Shown piece after piece: positions 36,274-44,549 of a DNA stretch of 64,000 bases. Made by a program: the position numbers and the translations under genes. The notes below the pieces were generated by a model. The model saw only the letters and a program-made list of their open reading frames with translations, made no database searches and was not told the DNA's origin. The stretch is from Bacteroidota bacterium (GTDB lineage: Bacteria; Bacteroidota; Bacteroidia; 2-12-FULL-35-15), in contig JAOQAE010000006.1 of NCBI GenBank assembly GCA_025963725.1, forward strand, positions 682,001-746,000. Reading direction: 5' to 3'. How positions within the stretch are numbered: the stretch's first letter is position 1; the number at the start of each line of letters is the position of its first letter.

Positions 36274-36837
36274 ATGAATGAACACGAGATTATCAAAGGC
36301 TGTTTAAAGAATGACCGTGCAAGCCAAAAAGCCCTGTACGAGCAGCATTACAGCAAAATGCTGGGTGTTTGTTTACGATATGCCAAAGATAAGGAGGAAG
36401 CAAAAGACATTCTCCACGAAGCTTTTTTAAAGGTATTCACCAACCTGAAGAATTTTAACGGCACGGGCTCATTTGAAGGCTGGATCAGGCGGATCATGGT
36501 GAACACTTCCATCGACCACCTGAGGAAGAACAAGCAGAATTACCTGATCGTAAGCACCGTTTATGCCAATGAGAAAGCTTCCGCGATGGCGGAGGAGATC
36601 GACGAGGAAGACCTGCTGCTGAACATCGACAAGGAAGAGATCCTGAAAGCAGTACAGGAACTTACACCGGCCTACCGTACCGTGTTCAACCTGTATGTGA
36701 TCGAGGAATATACGCACAAGCAGATCGCGGAAATGCTCGAGATCAGCGAAGGCACATCGAAATCGAATTTGTCGAAAGCCAAATTCAACCTGAAAAAGAA
36801 TTTAATGCACCTAATAAAGGCAACACATGATAAATAA
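36274..36837 (+). CDS. ECF-type RNA polymerase sigma factor
   Basis: 187 residues with the two ECF regions. Region 2 is at about 24-90 (YAKDKEEAKDILHEAFLKVF, then FEGWIRRIMVNTSIDHLRK) and region 4 at about 130-180 (LTPAYRTVFNLYVIEEYTHK, then LEISEGTSKSNLSKAK). It directs RNA polymerase to a small regulon. Its stop overlaps the next gene by 11 bases; that gene encodes a membrane protein that probably acts as its anti-sigma factor. A PorP/SprF-family T9SS gene follows. Confidence 0.93.
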   Translation: MNEHEIIKGCLKNDRASQKALYEQHYSKMLGVCLRYAKDKEEAKDILHEAFLKVFTNLKNFNGTGSFEGWIRRIMVNTSIDHLRKNKQNYLIVSTVYANEKASAMAEEIDEEDLLLNIDKEEILKAVQELTPAYRTVFNLYVIEEYTHKQIAEMLEISEGTSKSNLSKAKFNLKKNLMHLIKATHDK

Positions 36838-37534
36838 TACTCCTGGAAGTAAGCTTGATGAAACTGTGAAAAGCACCCTCAATAACTACGAGGCGCAGTA
36901 CGATGCATCCGACTGGTCGAGGATGGAACAGATGCTGGATGCCGCGCCTAAGTCAGGCAATTTCAAATGGTCGCATGCCATTACTGTAATTGCCGTACTG
37001 GCGGTGCTTGGAGGCGGATATGCACTGTATTCCAATTTCAGCAAGGGAACTCCCAAAACAGAAGTAACTACCGCACCTCCCGTTACGCCTGCCAACACTC
37101 CGAAAGAAGATCCGAAAGCAAGCATTCCCCCACCCGTGGCCAGCAGCCCCGTGATCAGCGAGCCGGAAAAAGAGGAGCCGCCAGTAAGCAGCCCGGAAAA
37201 GGTCATTGAATCGCCGCCGCTGAAAAGCCCTGAAGAAAAGCTGGCCGCAAGCGAAAAAGTGAAGGTTAAAAAAGAGAAATCACCTAAAAAAGAAACCAGC
37301 GAGCCTATCATAGAGGCCCACGATAAAGTTATCGGCATGGGCAACGAGCCTGTTTTCGGGGATATGCTCGATTCATCGAAAGGGATCATCGGCAGCACCA
37401 AGGAAAAGGAAGAGATCAAAAAGGCTGCAAAATCTAAAAAAGGAAATGTAGGCTGGGATATTTTCACGCCGCACATGAATGTGGACAGCATGCGGAAAGT
37501 GCGCGAGCAGCGCGATTCGCTGAAGACACAGTAG
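36827..37534 (+). CDS. Putative membrane anti-sigma factor
   Basis: 235 residues. A cytoplasmic part of about 45 residues (NNYEAQYDASDWSRMEQMLD) is followed by one membrane span (ITVIAVLAVLGGGYALY) and a Pro/Lys/Glu-rich, low-complexity periplasmic region with repeated PPV.SSP-type segments, ending in a charged helical tail (NVDSMRKVREQRDSLKT). No zinc-binding anti-sigma motif is seen. The role is inferred from the 11-base overlap with the ECF sigma gene and the single-span topology; this arrangement is common in Bacteroidota. Confidence 0.75.
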   Translation: MINNTPGSKLDETVKSTLNNYEAQYDASDWSRMEQMLDAAPKSGNFKWSHAITVIAVLAVLGGGYALYSNFSKGTPKTEVTTAPPVTPANTPKEDPKASIPPPVASSPVISEPEKEEPPVSSPEKVIESPPLKSPEEKLAASEKVKVKKEKSPKKETSEPIIEAHDKVIGMGNEPVFGDMLDSSKGIIGSTKEKEEIKKAAKSKKGNVGWDIFTPHMNVDSMRKVREQRDSLKTQ

Positions 37535-37553
37535 GATAAACAACACCTTAAAC

Positions 37554-37582
37554 AAAAAGCCACCTTAGAGGGTGGTTTTTTT
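37554..37582 (+). terminator. Terminator after the sigma/anti-sigma pair
   Basis: Stem CCACC / GGTGG extended by A-T and G-T pairs, followed by TTTTTTTG. Confidence 0.7.
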
Positions 37583-37598
37583 GTTTGAAACATTCGCT

Positions 37599-37705
37599 GA
37601 CCACCCCTGGCCCCTCCTGAGAGGAGGGGAAATGCTTCGTAAAAAAATTCTGCTAAAATCAGCAGTCAGCTTTGCTCCCTCCTCCCAGGAGGGTTGGGGT
37701 GGTAC
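37599..37705. repeat. Small element with inverted GC-rich ends
   Basis: Left end 37599-37632 (GACCACCCCTGGCCCCTCC, then GAGGAGGGG) and right end 37674-37705 (GCTCCCTCCTCCCAGGAGG, ending GGGGTGGTAC) are inverted relatives of each other around about 40 bases of AT-rich core. The same inverted pair occurs at 18151-18385. Each end can also form its own hairpin. It carries no gene. Confidence 0.65.
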
Positions 37706-37773
37706 ATTTCATTCTTTCACAGGCAACCCTCTTAAAATCCCACCGTCTACTATTCAAACAAACCTACACGCGC

Positions 37774-38733
37774 ATGAAGAAACGTTACTCACTGTTCATG
37801 TTAGCACTAAGCATGCTGACATTAAAAACGGCAACCGCGCAGGATCCACAGTTCACACAATTCTACGCGAACCCACTTTACCTGAACCCTGCTTTTGCAG
37901 GCTCCAATGTTTGTCCGCGCATCTGCATCAATTACCGCAACGAGTGGCCGGGCATCGCCGGAACATACATTACCACAAGCGCATCGTTCGACCGCTTTGT
38001 GTATAAGATCAAAAGCGGCATCGGCGTTCTGGTGACCAACGACCGCGCCGGGCAGGGAACCTTAAAAACCACCAATGTGAGCGGGATCTATTGCTACCAG
38101 TGGCGTCCTACAAGGGACCTCTCCATAAATGTTGGCTTTAAAGCCACTTACGGGCAAAAATCGCTCGACTGGAGCAAGCTTAATTTCGGCGACCAGATAG
38201 ATGACCGGAGAGGATTTGTTAAGAACACGCATGAGATCCAGGGAGCATCCCAGAAATCGTATGTTGACTTCTCTGCCGGAGTTGTTGCCTTCACCAAATA
38301 TTTTTATGCCGGCTTTGCGGCTGATCATTTAACACAGCCGGACGAGTCGTTAATGTCGAGCGGACAAAGCCGCCTGCCGATGAAGTTCACGGGACATGCC
38401 GGAGCGGTGATCCCGATTGGGGACAAATCGGCGGAGACCAGCGTTTCACCCAACATACTTTACCAGCAGCAGCAGGATTTCAGGCAGCTGAACCTTGGGG
38501 TGTATTTTACAAAAGGAGTGCTTGTAGGCGGATTGTGGTACCGGAACAGCGATGCGTTCATTGTGCTGATCGGCGTGCAGAAGGGCGCATTTAAGGTCGG
38601 CTACAGCTATGATGTAACCGTTTCGAAGCTCTCGAGCGCATCAGCCGGCTCCCATGAGCTGTCGCTGGGCATCCAGCTGAATTGCAAAAAGCCGAAACCG
38701 AAGTACCGGCCACTGGATTGTCCTTCATTTTAG
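37774..38733 (+). CDS. PorP/SprF-family T9SS outer-membrane protein
   Basis: 319 residues from the ATG at 37774, which starts a proper signal peptide (MKKRYSLFMLALSMLTLKTATAQ); the longer open frame begins inside a repeat. The mature N-terminus DPQFTQFYANPLYLNPAFAG is the family signature. The rest is a predicted beta-barrel, with strands such as LNLGVYFTKGVLVGGLWYR. Members assist secretion or surface attachment of T9SS cargo and gliding adhesins. It lies downstream of an ECF sigma/anti-sigma pair, which may mean linked regulation. Confidence 0.92.
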   Translation: MKKRYSLFMLALSMLTLKTATAQDPQFTQFYANPLYLNPAFAGSNVCPRICINYRNEWPGIAGTYITTSASFDRFVYKIKSGIGVLVTNDRAGQGTLKTTNVSGIYCYQWRPTRDLSINVGFKATYGQKSLDWSKLNFGDQIDDRRGFVKNTHEIQGASQKSYVDFSAGVVAFTKYFYAGFAADHLTQPDESLMSSGQSRLPMKFTGHAGAVIPIGDKSAETSVSPNILYQQQQDFRQLNLGVYFTKGVLVGGLWYRNSDAFIVLIGVQKGAFKVGYSYDVTVSKLSSASAGSHELSLGIQLNCKKPKPKYRPLDCPSF

Positions 38734-38764
38734 TGTTGCTTATTCCGCAGGAATTAGCAACACT
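38732..38764 (+). terminator. Hairpin directly after the PorP/SprF stop
   Basis: Stem AGTGTTGCT / AGCAACACT with further inner pairing. There is no long T-run, so termination is probable rather than certain. Confidence 0.55.
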
Positions 38765-38856
38765 TATCCCGGCGCAGGCCGGGATCTCATAAATTGAGAA
38801 GTATTTTTATAAGAATTGAAGCGCAGGGCGGGATCAACATAAAGTATTTAATTGAA

Positions 38857-38890
38857 AGATTGCTTCGCTACCGCTCGCAATGACGTTGGC
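38857..38890. repeat. Dispersed repeat ('AGATTGCTTCGCT' family)
   Basis: The sequence AGATTGCTTCGCTACCGC, then TCGCAATGACG, is a short intergenic repeat type common in many genomes. It sits near another small palindrome at 38766-38785 (ATCCCGGCGCAGGCCGGGAT). Confidence 0.6.
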
Positions 38891-38957
38891 GAAAAACATT
38901 TCACAATATATGTTAATCAGAAAAAAACGGTATAAGAATTGGGAATGCTGATCCACC

Positions 38958-39059
38958 ATGAAAAACGAAATGATAGAACAATTGCTCCGTGAGCTTTTTA
39001 ACAGCTTTGAAGCGGAAGTGATGCCGGAAACCTGGCTGAAGATCAGGGGAAAAATATAA
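38958..39059 (+). CDS. Possible 33-residue peptide
   Basis: ATG at 38958 to TAA at 39057-39059. The product begins MKNEMIEQLLRELFNSFEAE and looks like one amphipathic helix ending in WLKIRGKI. A hairpin with a short T-run follows after 6 bases (39066-39088). The combination suggests a transcribed small gene, but length alone gives little statistical support. Confidence 0.3.
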   Translation: MKNEMIEQLLRELFNSFEAEVMPETWLKIRGKI

Positions 39060-39065
39060 TGACCT

Positions 39066-39088
39066 TTACTCCGCATGGGGCGGAGTAA
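39066..39088 (+). terminator. Hairpin after the small ORF
   Basis: Stem TTACTCCGC / GCGGAGTAA with a 5-base loop and TTTTG tail. Confidence 0.55.
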
Positions 39089-39140
39089 TTTTGTGAAGTT
39101 GAGGGTTAATAGTTTAGTATGTTTTAGTTTTAGAGAGCAG

Positions 39141-39172
39141 AGAAAGGCCTTGCAGGGATGCAAGGCTTCTCT
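39141..39172 (-). terminator. Terminator after the Lys-rich gene
   Basis: Stem AGAAAGGCCTTGCA / TGCAAGGCTTCTCT, slightly imperfect, 13 bases past the stop of the leftward gene ending at 39186. Confidence 0.5.
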
Positions 39173-39185
39173 GTTTATGACCGCT

Positions 39186-39449
39186 TTACTTTTTCTTTGC
39201 TGCTTTCTTCGCTGCTTTTTGGGGTCCCTTAGGTGTTGAATTTCCCGTTTTGGCTCCGCCTTTCTTATCAGGCTGCTTGCCCGGATTCTTTGTCTTTATC
39301 TTTTCGCCCCCTTTCTTCTTTGCTGTTCTGTCCTTATCGGCCACCTTCGATTCCCTGCTGTCCATATCATCCTTGTTCTGGGGTTTTTGCGTTTTCGATG
39401 TTGCAGCCTGTTTATTCTGGCGTGTGTTGTTGTTTCCTGTTGTTTTCAT
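39186..39449 (-). CDS. Small lysine-rich disordered protein
   Basis: 87 residues from the ATG at 39449; a longer frame to 39542 overlaps the divergent gene and is not favoured. The sequence is almost entirely Lys, Gly, Asn, Gln, Thr, Asp and Ala, ending PKGPQKAAKKAAKKK, with no hydrophobic core. It would be disordered and strongly basic, possibly nucleic-acid binding like the H1-like tail at 2878-3954. Function unknown. It is divergent from the alpha/beta-hydrolase gene. Confidence 0.6.
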   Translation of the reverse strand: MKTTGNNNTRQNKQAATSKTQKPQNKDDMDSRESKVADKDRTAKKKGGEKIKTKNPGKQPDKKGGAKTGNSTPKGPQKAAKKAAKKK

Positions 39450-39535
39450 AGCTATACGTTTTATAATTAACGTGTAAAAAATATGCCATTGAACTTTATT
39501 TCCTATCTTCACTACTCCGGACCAATAACCTGGCA

Positions 39536-40540
39536 ATGACAACTATTTTTAAGCATACCACACTCCTTCTTCTGCTTGTTTACTTCTGTGCCTGTGGAAG
39601 CGATACAAATAAAACAAACGATGCTGCACTCCAGGATTCAATACCGGGAAGCGATTCAACAGCACTGATAAGAGGCGAAAACCTGGGATACCTGCAGTCG
39701 TACGACAGGGCTATGGAGCTGTGGAAGATCCCTTTCACAGAAAGAGACCTGAAAACAAGCTTCGGCACGGCACACGTGATCATCAGCGGCCCCGCAGATG
39801 CAGCGCCGCTTGTGCTGTTGCACGGCATGAATGCAAGCTCCACCATGTGGTACCCGAATGTGAAGGCGTTTGCTGAACGCTACAGGGTGTATGCTATCGA
39901 CTTCCTGCTCGAGCCGGGGAAATCGCTTTGCCAGGCGGAAGTGAGCAGCACCGATGAGATCGTGAAATGGTATTACGAGATCTTCGACCAGCTGCAGCTT
40001 GAAAAATTCGGTATTGTCGGCGCATCGCGCGGCGGATGGCTGGCGGTGAACATAGCGCTGCACCAGCAATCCCGCATCAGCAGGATCGCGCTGCTGAGCC
40101 CTGCGCAAACATTCACCTGGATCAAGCCCCGGAAGCGGATCCTCACCAACATTGTTTACTCCCTGAACCCCAAAAGAAGAAAGCTCCGGAATGTGCTGGA
40201 AACAATGACCTTTAACGTGGACAACATCCGCCAGGCGTATATCAACCAGTATTACATTGCCACTACCAATGCAAAGGTGAGCAAGTGCATGCTGCAGATG
40301 ACGCCCTTTTCGGATGATCAGCTGGCATCGCTGAAAGTGCCGGTGCTGGTGCTGATCGGCGACAACGACATCATTAACAATGAGAATGGCCTGGAACGGG
40401 CGAAAAAGCTGATCCCCGGCGTGGAAACGGGAGTTGTAAAAAATGCGGGGCATTTCCTTTCGATCGACCAATCGGAAGTGGTGGACAAGCTCGTGATGGA
40501 TTTTTTAAGCGGATCAAGCCGCCTGTCGGCCAAAAAATAA
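39536..40540 (+). CDS. Alpha/beta-hydrolase lipoprotein
   Basis: 334 residues. The N-terminus ends in a lipobox (YFCAC), so it is probably a lipoprotein. The hydrolase fold is clear: oxyanion region VLLHGMNAS, nucleophile elbow GASRGG, acidic residue in VLIGDNDIINNE and histidine in NAGHF. Substrates cannot be deduced; esters or peptides are typical. The gene converges tail to tail with glyS, with only 3 bases between the stops. Confidence 0.88.
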   Translation: MTTIFKHTTLLLLLVYFCACGSDTNKTNDAALQDSIPGSDSTALIRGENLGYLQSYDRAMELWKIPFTERDLKTSFGTAHVIISGPADAAPLVLLHGMNASSTMWYPNVKAFAERYRVYAIDFLLEPGKSLCQAEVSSTDEIVKWYYEIFDQLQLEKFGIVGASRGGWLAVNIALHQQSRISRIALLSPAQTFTWIKPRKRILTNIVYSLNPKRRKLRNVLETMTFNVDNIRQAYINQYYIATTNAKVSKCMLQMTPFSDDQLASLKVPVLVLIGDNDIINNENGLERAKKLIPGVETGVVKNAGHFLSIDQSEVVDKLVMDFLSGSSRLSAKK

Positions 40541-40543
40541 GAC

Positions 40544-42088
40544 TTATTTCAATCCCTGCAGTGCTTTCTTAAAGCTTACCTTCTCATCGATCATTCTCGC
40601 TACGGCATCTATGTTCACGCGCTCCTGCGTCATGGTATCGCGGTGGCGCACAGTTACCGTGTTATCCTCTAAGGTCTGGTGATCGATGGTGATGCAGAAC
40701 GGCGTACCGATCGCATCCTGGCGGCGGTAGCGCTTCCCGATCGTATCTTTTTCGTCGTAAGCGGTGGCATGGTCGAATTTCAGCAGGTCCATGATCTCAC
40801 GGGCCTTTTCAGGCAAGCCATCTTTCTTAACCAGCGGAAGCACTGCTACTTTTATCGGCGCTAAAAAGGCCGGGAGGTTTAAAGCAACGCGTGTAGTTCC
40901 ATCTTCAAGCTTCTCCTCTATGTATGCTTTCGACATGGTAGCAAGAAACAAGCGGTCGAGCCCCACAGAAGTTTCCACCACGTAAGGCACATAATTCTGG
41001 TTCAGCTCCGGATCAAAATACTGGAGCTTTTTACCGGAATGCTGCTCGTGCGCTTTCAAATCGAAATCGGTACGGGAGTGGATCCCTTCCAGCTCCTTGA
41101 AGCCGAAAGGGAAGTTGAATTCAATATCGCAGGCGGCATTTGCATAATGCGCCAGTTTCAGGTGGTCGTGAAAGCGGTAATTATCAGCGCCAAAGCCTAA
41201 TGAATTATGCCATTTCATGCGGGCTTCCTTCCAGTAGCCGTACCATTCCATTTCTGTTCCGGGGCGCACAAAGAACTGCATTTCCATCTGCTCGAACTCG
41301 CGCATGCGGAAAATGAACTGCCGCGCTACGATCTCGTTACGGAAGGCTTTCCCGGTTTGTGCGATCCCGAAAGGAATTTTCATCCTTCCCGTTTTTTGCA
41401 CATTTAAAAAGTTCACAAAAATCCCCTGTGCCGTTTCCGGGCGGAGATAAATGGTGTTGGAATCTTCACTCACGGCACCCATCGAGGTGCTGAACATCAG
41501 GTTGAACTGGCGCACTTCCGTCCAGTTCTTTGTTCCCGAAACGGGGCAAACGATCTCGCAATCGATGATGATCTGGCGCACAGCTTCGAGGTCGTTCTTC
41601 TCCAATGCATCCTTGAATTTGGAAAGGATCCCATCGGCCTTTGCCTGGTTTTCCAATACTCTTGCATTGGTGGCGCGGAATGTTTCCTCATTGAACGCTT
41701 CACCGAAACGCTCTTTCGCCTTGTCCACTTCCTTCTGGATCTTGCCTTCTATTTTTGCCACATGCTCCTCGATGAGCACATCGGCGCGGTAACGCTTCTT
41801 GCTGTCCTTATTATCGATCAGCGGGTCGTTGAATGCATCCACATGCCCGGAAGCTTTCCAGGTGGTAGGATGCATAAAGATGGCCGCATCAATTCCCACA
41901 ATGTTCTCGTGCATCTGCACCATGGCTTTCCACCAGTAGTCGCGGAGGTTCTTCTTCAGCTCAACGCCCATCTGCCCGTAATCGTACACGGCGCTCAGCC
42001 CGTCGTAGATCTCACTGCTCTGAAAAATAAATCCGTACTCCTTTGAGTGCGAAATGATGTTCTTGAAGATGTCTTCTTGGTTTGCCAT
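40544..42088 (-). CDS. glyS: Glycyl-tRNA synthetase (homodimeric type)
   Basis: 514 residues from the ATG at 42088 (MANQEDIFKNII). An ATG nine bases upstream is open, but a TATTTTTG box at 42095-42102 would overlap it. Class II features: FNLMFSTSMG, YLRPETAQGIFVNF (motif 2 region), GKAFRNEI, FRMREFEQMEMQFF and the motif 3 SVGLDRLFLA. The C-terminal anticodon-binding domain starts near LAPIKVAVLPLVKK. This is the alpha2 form, as usual in Bacteroidota, not the alpha2beta2 GlyQS form. It charges tRNA-Gly in the cytoplasm. Confidence 0.96.
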   Translation of the reverse strand: MANQEDIFKNIISHSKEYGFIFQSSEIYDGLSAVYDYGQMGVELKKNLRDYWWKAMVQMHENIVGIDAAIFMHPTTWKASGHVDAFNDPLIDNKDSKKRYRADVLIEEHVAKIEGKIQKEVDKAKERFGEAFNEETFRATNARVLENQAKADGILSKFKDALEKNDLEAVRQIIIDCEIVCPVSGTKNWTEVRQFNLMFSTSMGAVSEDSNTIYLRPETAQGIFVNFLNVQKTGRMKIPFGIAQTGKAFRNEIVARQFIFRMREFEQMEMQFFVRPGTEMEWYGYWKEARMKWHNSLGFGADNYRFHDHLKLAHYANAACDIEFNFPFGFKELEGIHSRTDFDLKAHEQHSGKKLQYFDPELNQNYVPYVVETSVGLDRLFLATMSKAYIEEKLEDGTTRVALNLPAFLAPIKVAVLPLVKKDGLPEKAREIMDLLKFDHATAYDEKDTIGKRYRRQDAIGTPFCITIDHQTLEDNTVTVRHRDTMTQERVNIDAVARMIDEKVSFKKALQGLK

Positions 42089-42094
42089 TGCGCG

Positions 42095-42102
42095 CAAAAA
42101 TA
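42095..42102 (-). promoter_or_regulatory. Candidate -7 box for glyS
   Basis: The minus strand reads TATTTTTG, 6 bases before the preferred ATG. No clear -33 box is found in the AT-rich spacer that follows (42103-42240). Confidence 0.35.
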
Positions 42103-42253
42103 AACAATTGTTTACTTTTTTGAACTTTTATTTATGTTTATACAATAATTATTTATTTTAATAATAACTATTTATTAGTTGTTACGTGCTTGTCAGTTTT
42201 TCCAGTTTGGTAATTCTATTCACCGCTCGTACTAACCCAATCAGAATAATCGG

Positions 42254-42261
42254 TATCTTTG
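42254..42261 (+). promoter_or_regulatory. Candidate -7 box for the DUF3109 gene
   Basis: TATCTTTG, an exact TAnnTTTG match, 16 bases before the ATG at 42278. Confidence 0.45.
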
Positions 42262-42277
42262 CTGTACAGAATTAATC

Positions 42278-42841
42278 ATGATAGCAATAGATAACACCAT
42301 CGTTTCCGAGCATCTGCTGGAGAAAAAATTCGTCTGCGACCTCAACGCCTGCAAAGGAGAGTGCTGCGTAGCCGGCGATTCGGGCGCCCCGCTCGACCTG
42401 GAGGAGATCGCGATCATGGAGGACATCTGGGAAGACGTAAAGCCGTACCTGCCGAAGGATGGCGTAAAAGCGATCGAGAAGCAGGGCGTTTTCGTGATCG
42501 ATGACGATGGCGATTATACCACCCCGCTTGTAAAAGGCAAGCACTGCGCCTTCACTATTTTTGATAAAGGCACCGCCAAATGCGGCATCGAGCAGGCTTA
42601 CCTCGACGGCAAAGTGAGCTGGAAAAAGCCCATTTCCTGCCACCTTTACCCGGTGCGCATCACCAAATACAAGGATTATGATGCCGTGAACTACCATAAG
42701 TGGGACATTTGCAAGCCTGCCTGCGAATGCGGCGCCAAGCTGGATGTGCCGGTGTACAAGTTCCTGAAAGGCCCGCTGGTGCGCAAATACGGCGAAGCAT
42801 GGTATAAGCAGCTGGAGCTTGCCGACAAGCTGAAGAAGTAA
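42278..42841 (+). CDS. DUF3109 family cysteine-rich protein
   Basis: 187 residues, the standard length. Conserved cysteines occur in CDLNACKGECCVAGD near the N-terminus, in GKHCAFTIF and KCGIEQAY, in ISCHLYPVRIT and in CKPACECG. The pattern indicates a metal-bound fold, as in related YkgJ-type proteins that bind zinc or iron-sulfur centres. The family is widely conserved in Bacteroidota without a known function. It is a single gene with its own promoter box. Confidence 0.92.
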   Translation: MIAIDNTIVSEHLLEKKFVCDLNACKGECCVAGDSGAPLDLEEIAIMEDIWEDVKPYLPKDGVKAIEKQGVFVIDDDGDYTTPLVKGKHCAFTIFDKGTAKCGIEQAYLDGKVSWKKPISCHLYPVRITKYKDYDAVNYHKWDICKPACECGAKLDVPVYKFLKGPLVRKYGEAWYKQLELADKLKK

Positions 42842-43140
42842 TTTATGCATAAAGCGGCATCGGGGGCATGGAAACTGCAAAAGGGAAATTTATTGCTTCC
42901 GCGTTAAATGGCCCTTTTACAAGCATTGATTTTACTATAGGTCCAGAGCTTGTCCGCCCCGAAACGCGTGTACTTCTAATTGTGATTTTTTTTCCATTGC
43001 CGCAAATATTTTACCCCTTTATTTTTAGTTTTTTTTCACGTCCTGTTAAATTGCTGTTTTCTAATACGTTGGTCATTTCTTAACATTCATCTGTTAATTC
43101 CGCGTGTTTATAACTTCGGGCAAATGTTAATTCAATACAC

Positions 43141-43171
43141 TTGACACCCCCGATTTTTATTCGAAAATTTG
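43141..43171 (+). promoter_or_regulatory. Candidate nrdB promoter
   Basis: TTG (43141-43143), 20 bases, then AAAATTTG (43164-43171), one mismatch from TAnnTTTG. It would give an nrdB leader of about 140 bases. The rest of the gene-free stretch 42842-43319 is AT-rich and I see no small gene in it. Confidence 0.35.
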
Positions 43172-43220
43172 TGAACCGTTAAGTACAATAAGCATGACTT
43201 TCTGAGTTAGATCAATAAAA

Positions 43221-43275
43221 GGGGTTTGTCCCCAGGGGAATTTTTCCCTCTAATTGTAGGAGTTGCAGATTGCAA
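43221..43275 (+). promoter_or_regulatory. Three consecutive hairpins in the nrdB leader
   Basis: GGGG/CCCC at 43221-43233, GGGAA/TTCCC at 43236-43248 and TTGCA/TGCAA at 43263-43275 follow one another shortly before the nrdB ATG. They may be structured leader RNA. I do not recognise a riboswitch class or an NrdR box. Confidence 0.3.
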
Positions 43276-43319
43276 TTAAATGAGGATCAAAACGTTATAT
43301 ATATAATACGAAACTACGG

Positions 43320-44288
43320 ATGTCAGAAGAACCAATTTTAAAAGAGAACAAAGACCGCTTTGTTTTATTCCCGATCAAACACAACCAGATCTGGGAAATG
43401 TACAAAAAAGCAGAAGCCAGTTTCTGGACCGCAGAGGAGATCGACCTTGGCCCCGACCAGAGCGACTGGGAGAATAAGCTGACTTCCGATGAAAGACACT
43501 TCATTAAGCATGTGCTTGCATTTTTTGCGGCCAGCGACGGAATTGTGAACGAGAACCTGGCCATTAACTTCATGAACGAGGTGCAATACCCTGAGGCACG
43601 CTGCTTTTACGGCTTCCAGATCATGATGGAGAACATCCATTCCGAGACGTACTCCCTGCTGATCGACACTTACATTAAAGATCCGAAAGAAAAGGATATG
43701 CTTTTTCATTCCATTGATACATTGCCATGTGTTGGAAAAAAGGCGGACTGGGCAATTAAATGGATCGGTAACGGAACATTTGCTGAACGTTTAATTGCTT
43801 TCGCCGCTGTGGAAGGCATTTTCTTCTCAGGAAGCTTCTGCTCCCTGTTCTGGTTAAAAAAACGCGGCCTGATGCCGGGACTGACCTTCTCTAACGAGCT
43901 GATCTCCCGCGATGAAGGGCTGCACTGCGATTTCGCATGCCTCCTGTACTCACAGCTGACGAACCAATTGCCGAAGGAAAAAGTAACCGCCATCATCACC
44001 AATGCGGTGGAGATCGAAAAAGACTTCGTTTCCGATGCATTGCCGGTCCGCCTGATCGGGATGAACGCAGACATGATGTGCCAGTACATCGAATTCGTGG
44101 CCGACAGGCTCCTGGTTGCACTCGGATGCCCGAAAGCATACAATGCCACCAACCCATTCGATTTCATGGAGCTGATCTCCTTACAGGGCAAAACCAATTT
44201 CTTCGAAAAGCGTGTGGCAGAATACCAGAAAGCAGGCGTTACAGGAAACAAGGAAGACAATGTGTTCTCCTTGGATGCAGATTTTTAA
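43320..44288 (+). CDS. nrdB: Class Ia ribonucleotide reductase, beta subunit
   Basis: 322 residues. It holds the di-iron/tyrosyl-radical site: the radical tyrosine Y111 lies in HSETYSLL, and iron ligands are in the helices around [19 protein letters not shown] and RDEGLHCDF. It supplies the radical that starts NDP reduction in NrdA for dNTP synthesis. The sequence is of the eukaryote-like R2 type, and the C-terminal NVFSLDADF is the peptide that docks on NrdA. nrdA follows after a 261-base spacer with repeats. Confidence 0.96.
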   Translation: MSEEPILKENKDRFVLFPIKHNQIWEMYKKAEASFWTAEEIDLGPDQSDWENKLTSDERHFIKHVLAFFAASDGIVNENLAINFMNEVQYPEARCFYGFQIMMENIHSETYSLLIDTYIKDPKEKDMLFHSIDTLPCVGKKADWAIKWIGNGTFAERLIAFAAVEGIFFSGSFCSLFWLKKRGLMPGLTFSNELISRDEGLHCDFACLLYSQLTNQLPKEKVTAIITNAVEIEKDFVSDALPVRLIGMNADMMCQYIEFVADRLLVALGCPKAYNATNPFDFMELISLQGKTNFFEKRVAEYQKAGVTGNKEDNVFSLDADF

Positions 44289-44336
44289 ATACAGATTACG
44301 AATAAAAACGAATATTACGAATCTGTACAGAGTTAG

Positions 44337-44423
44337 CACACATGGATTCGAAAATTCGTAACGATTAGCGATCCGTACTAAACACACAGATTCGAAAATT
44401 CGTAAAACATTCGCGATCCGAAC
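44337..44423. repeat. Tandem 47-bp repeat between nrdB and nrdA
   Basis: Two similar copies (about 44337-44380 and 44383-44423), each containing GATTCGAAAATTCGTA followed by GCGATCCG. Just upstream, at 44294-44325, are inverted pieces (ATTACGAATAAAAACGAAT and ATTACGAATCTG). Confidence 0.7.
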
Positions 44424-44549
44424 CAATTTATCAACAAAATGAAAAGGATAACTCAGCCTTAAAAACTGAAACAACATTGCCCGATACCCGTTAATAACAG
44501 ACAGACAGACTACTCAAACAAAATAACCACTTAACACTCCGAAAAATAT

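Noticed and set aside
39450-39542. Extension of the Lys-rich protein to an upstream ATG at 39542
   Set aside because: It would overlap the divergent hydrolase gene start, and the added residues look unlike the rest of the protein.
42842-43140. Cobalamin riboswitch or other known riboswitch before the ribonucleotide reductase genes
   Set aside because: No B12-box or other class-specific conserved core is visible; the enzyme is class Ia and not B12 dependent.
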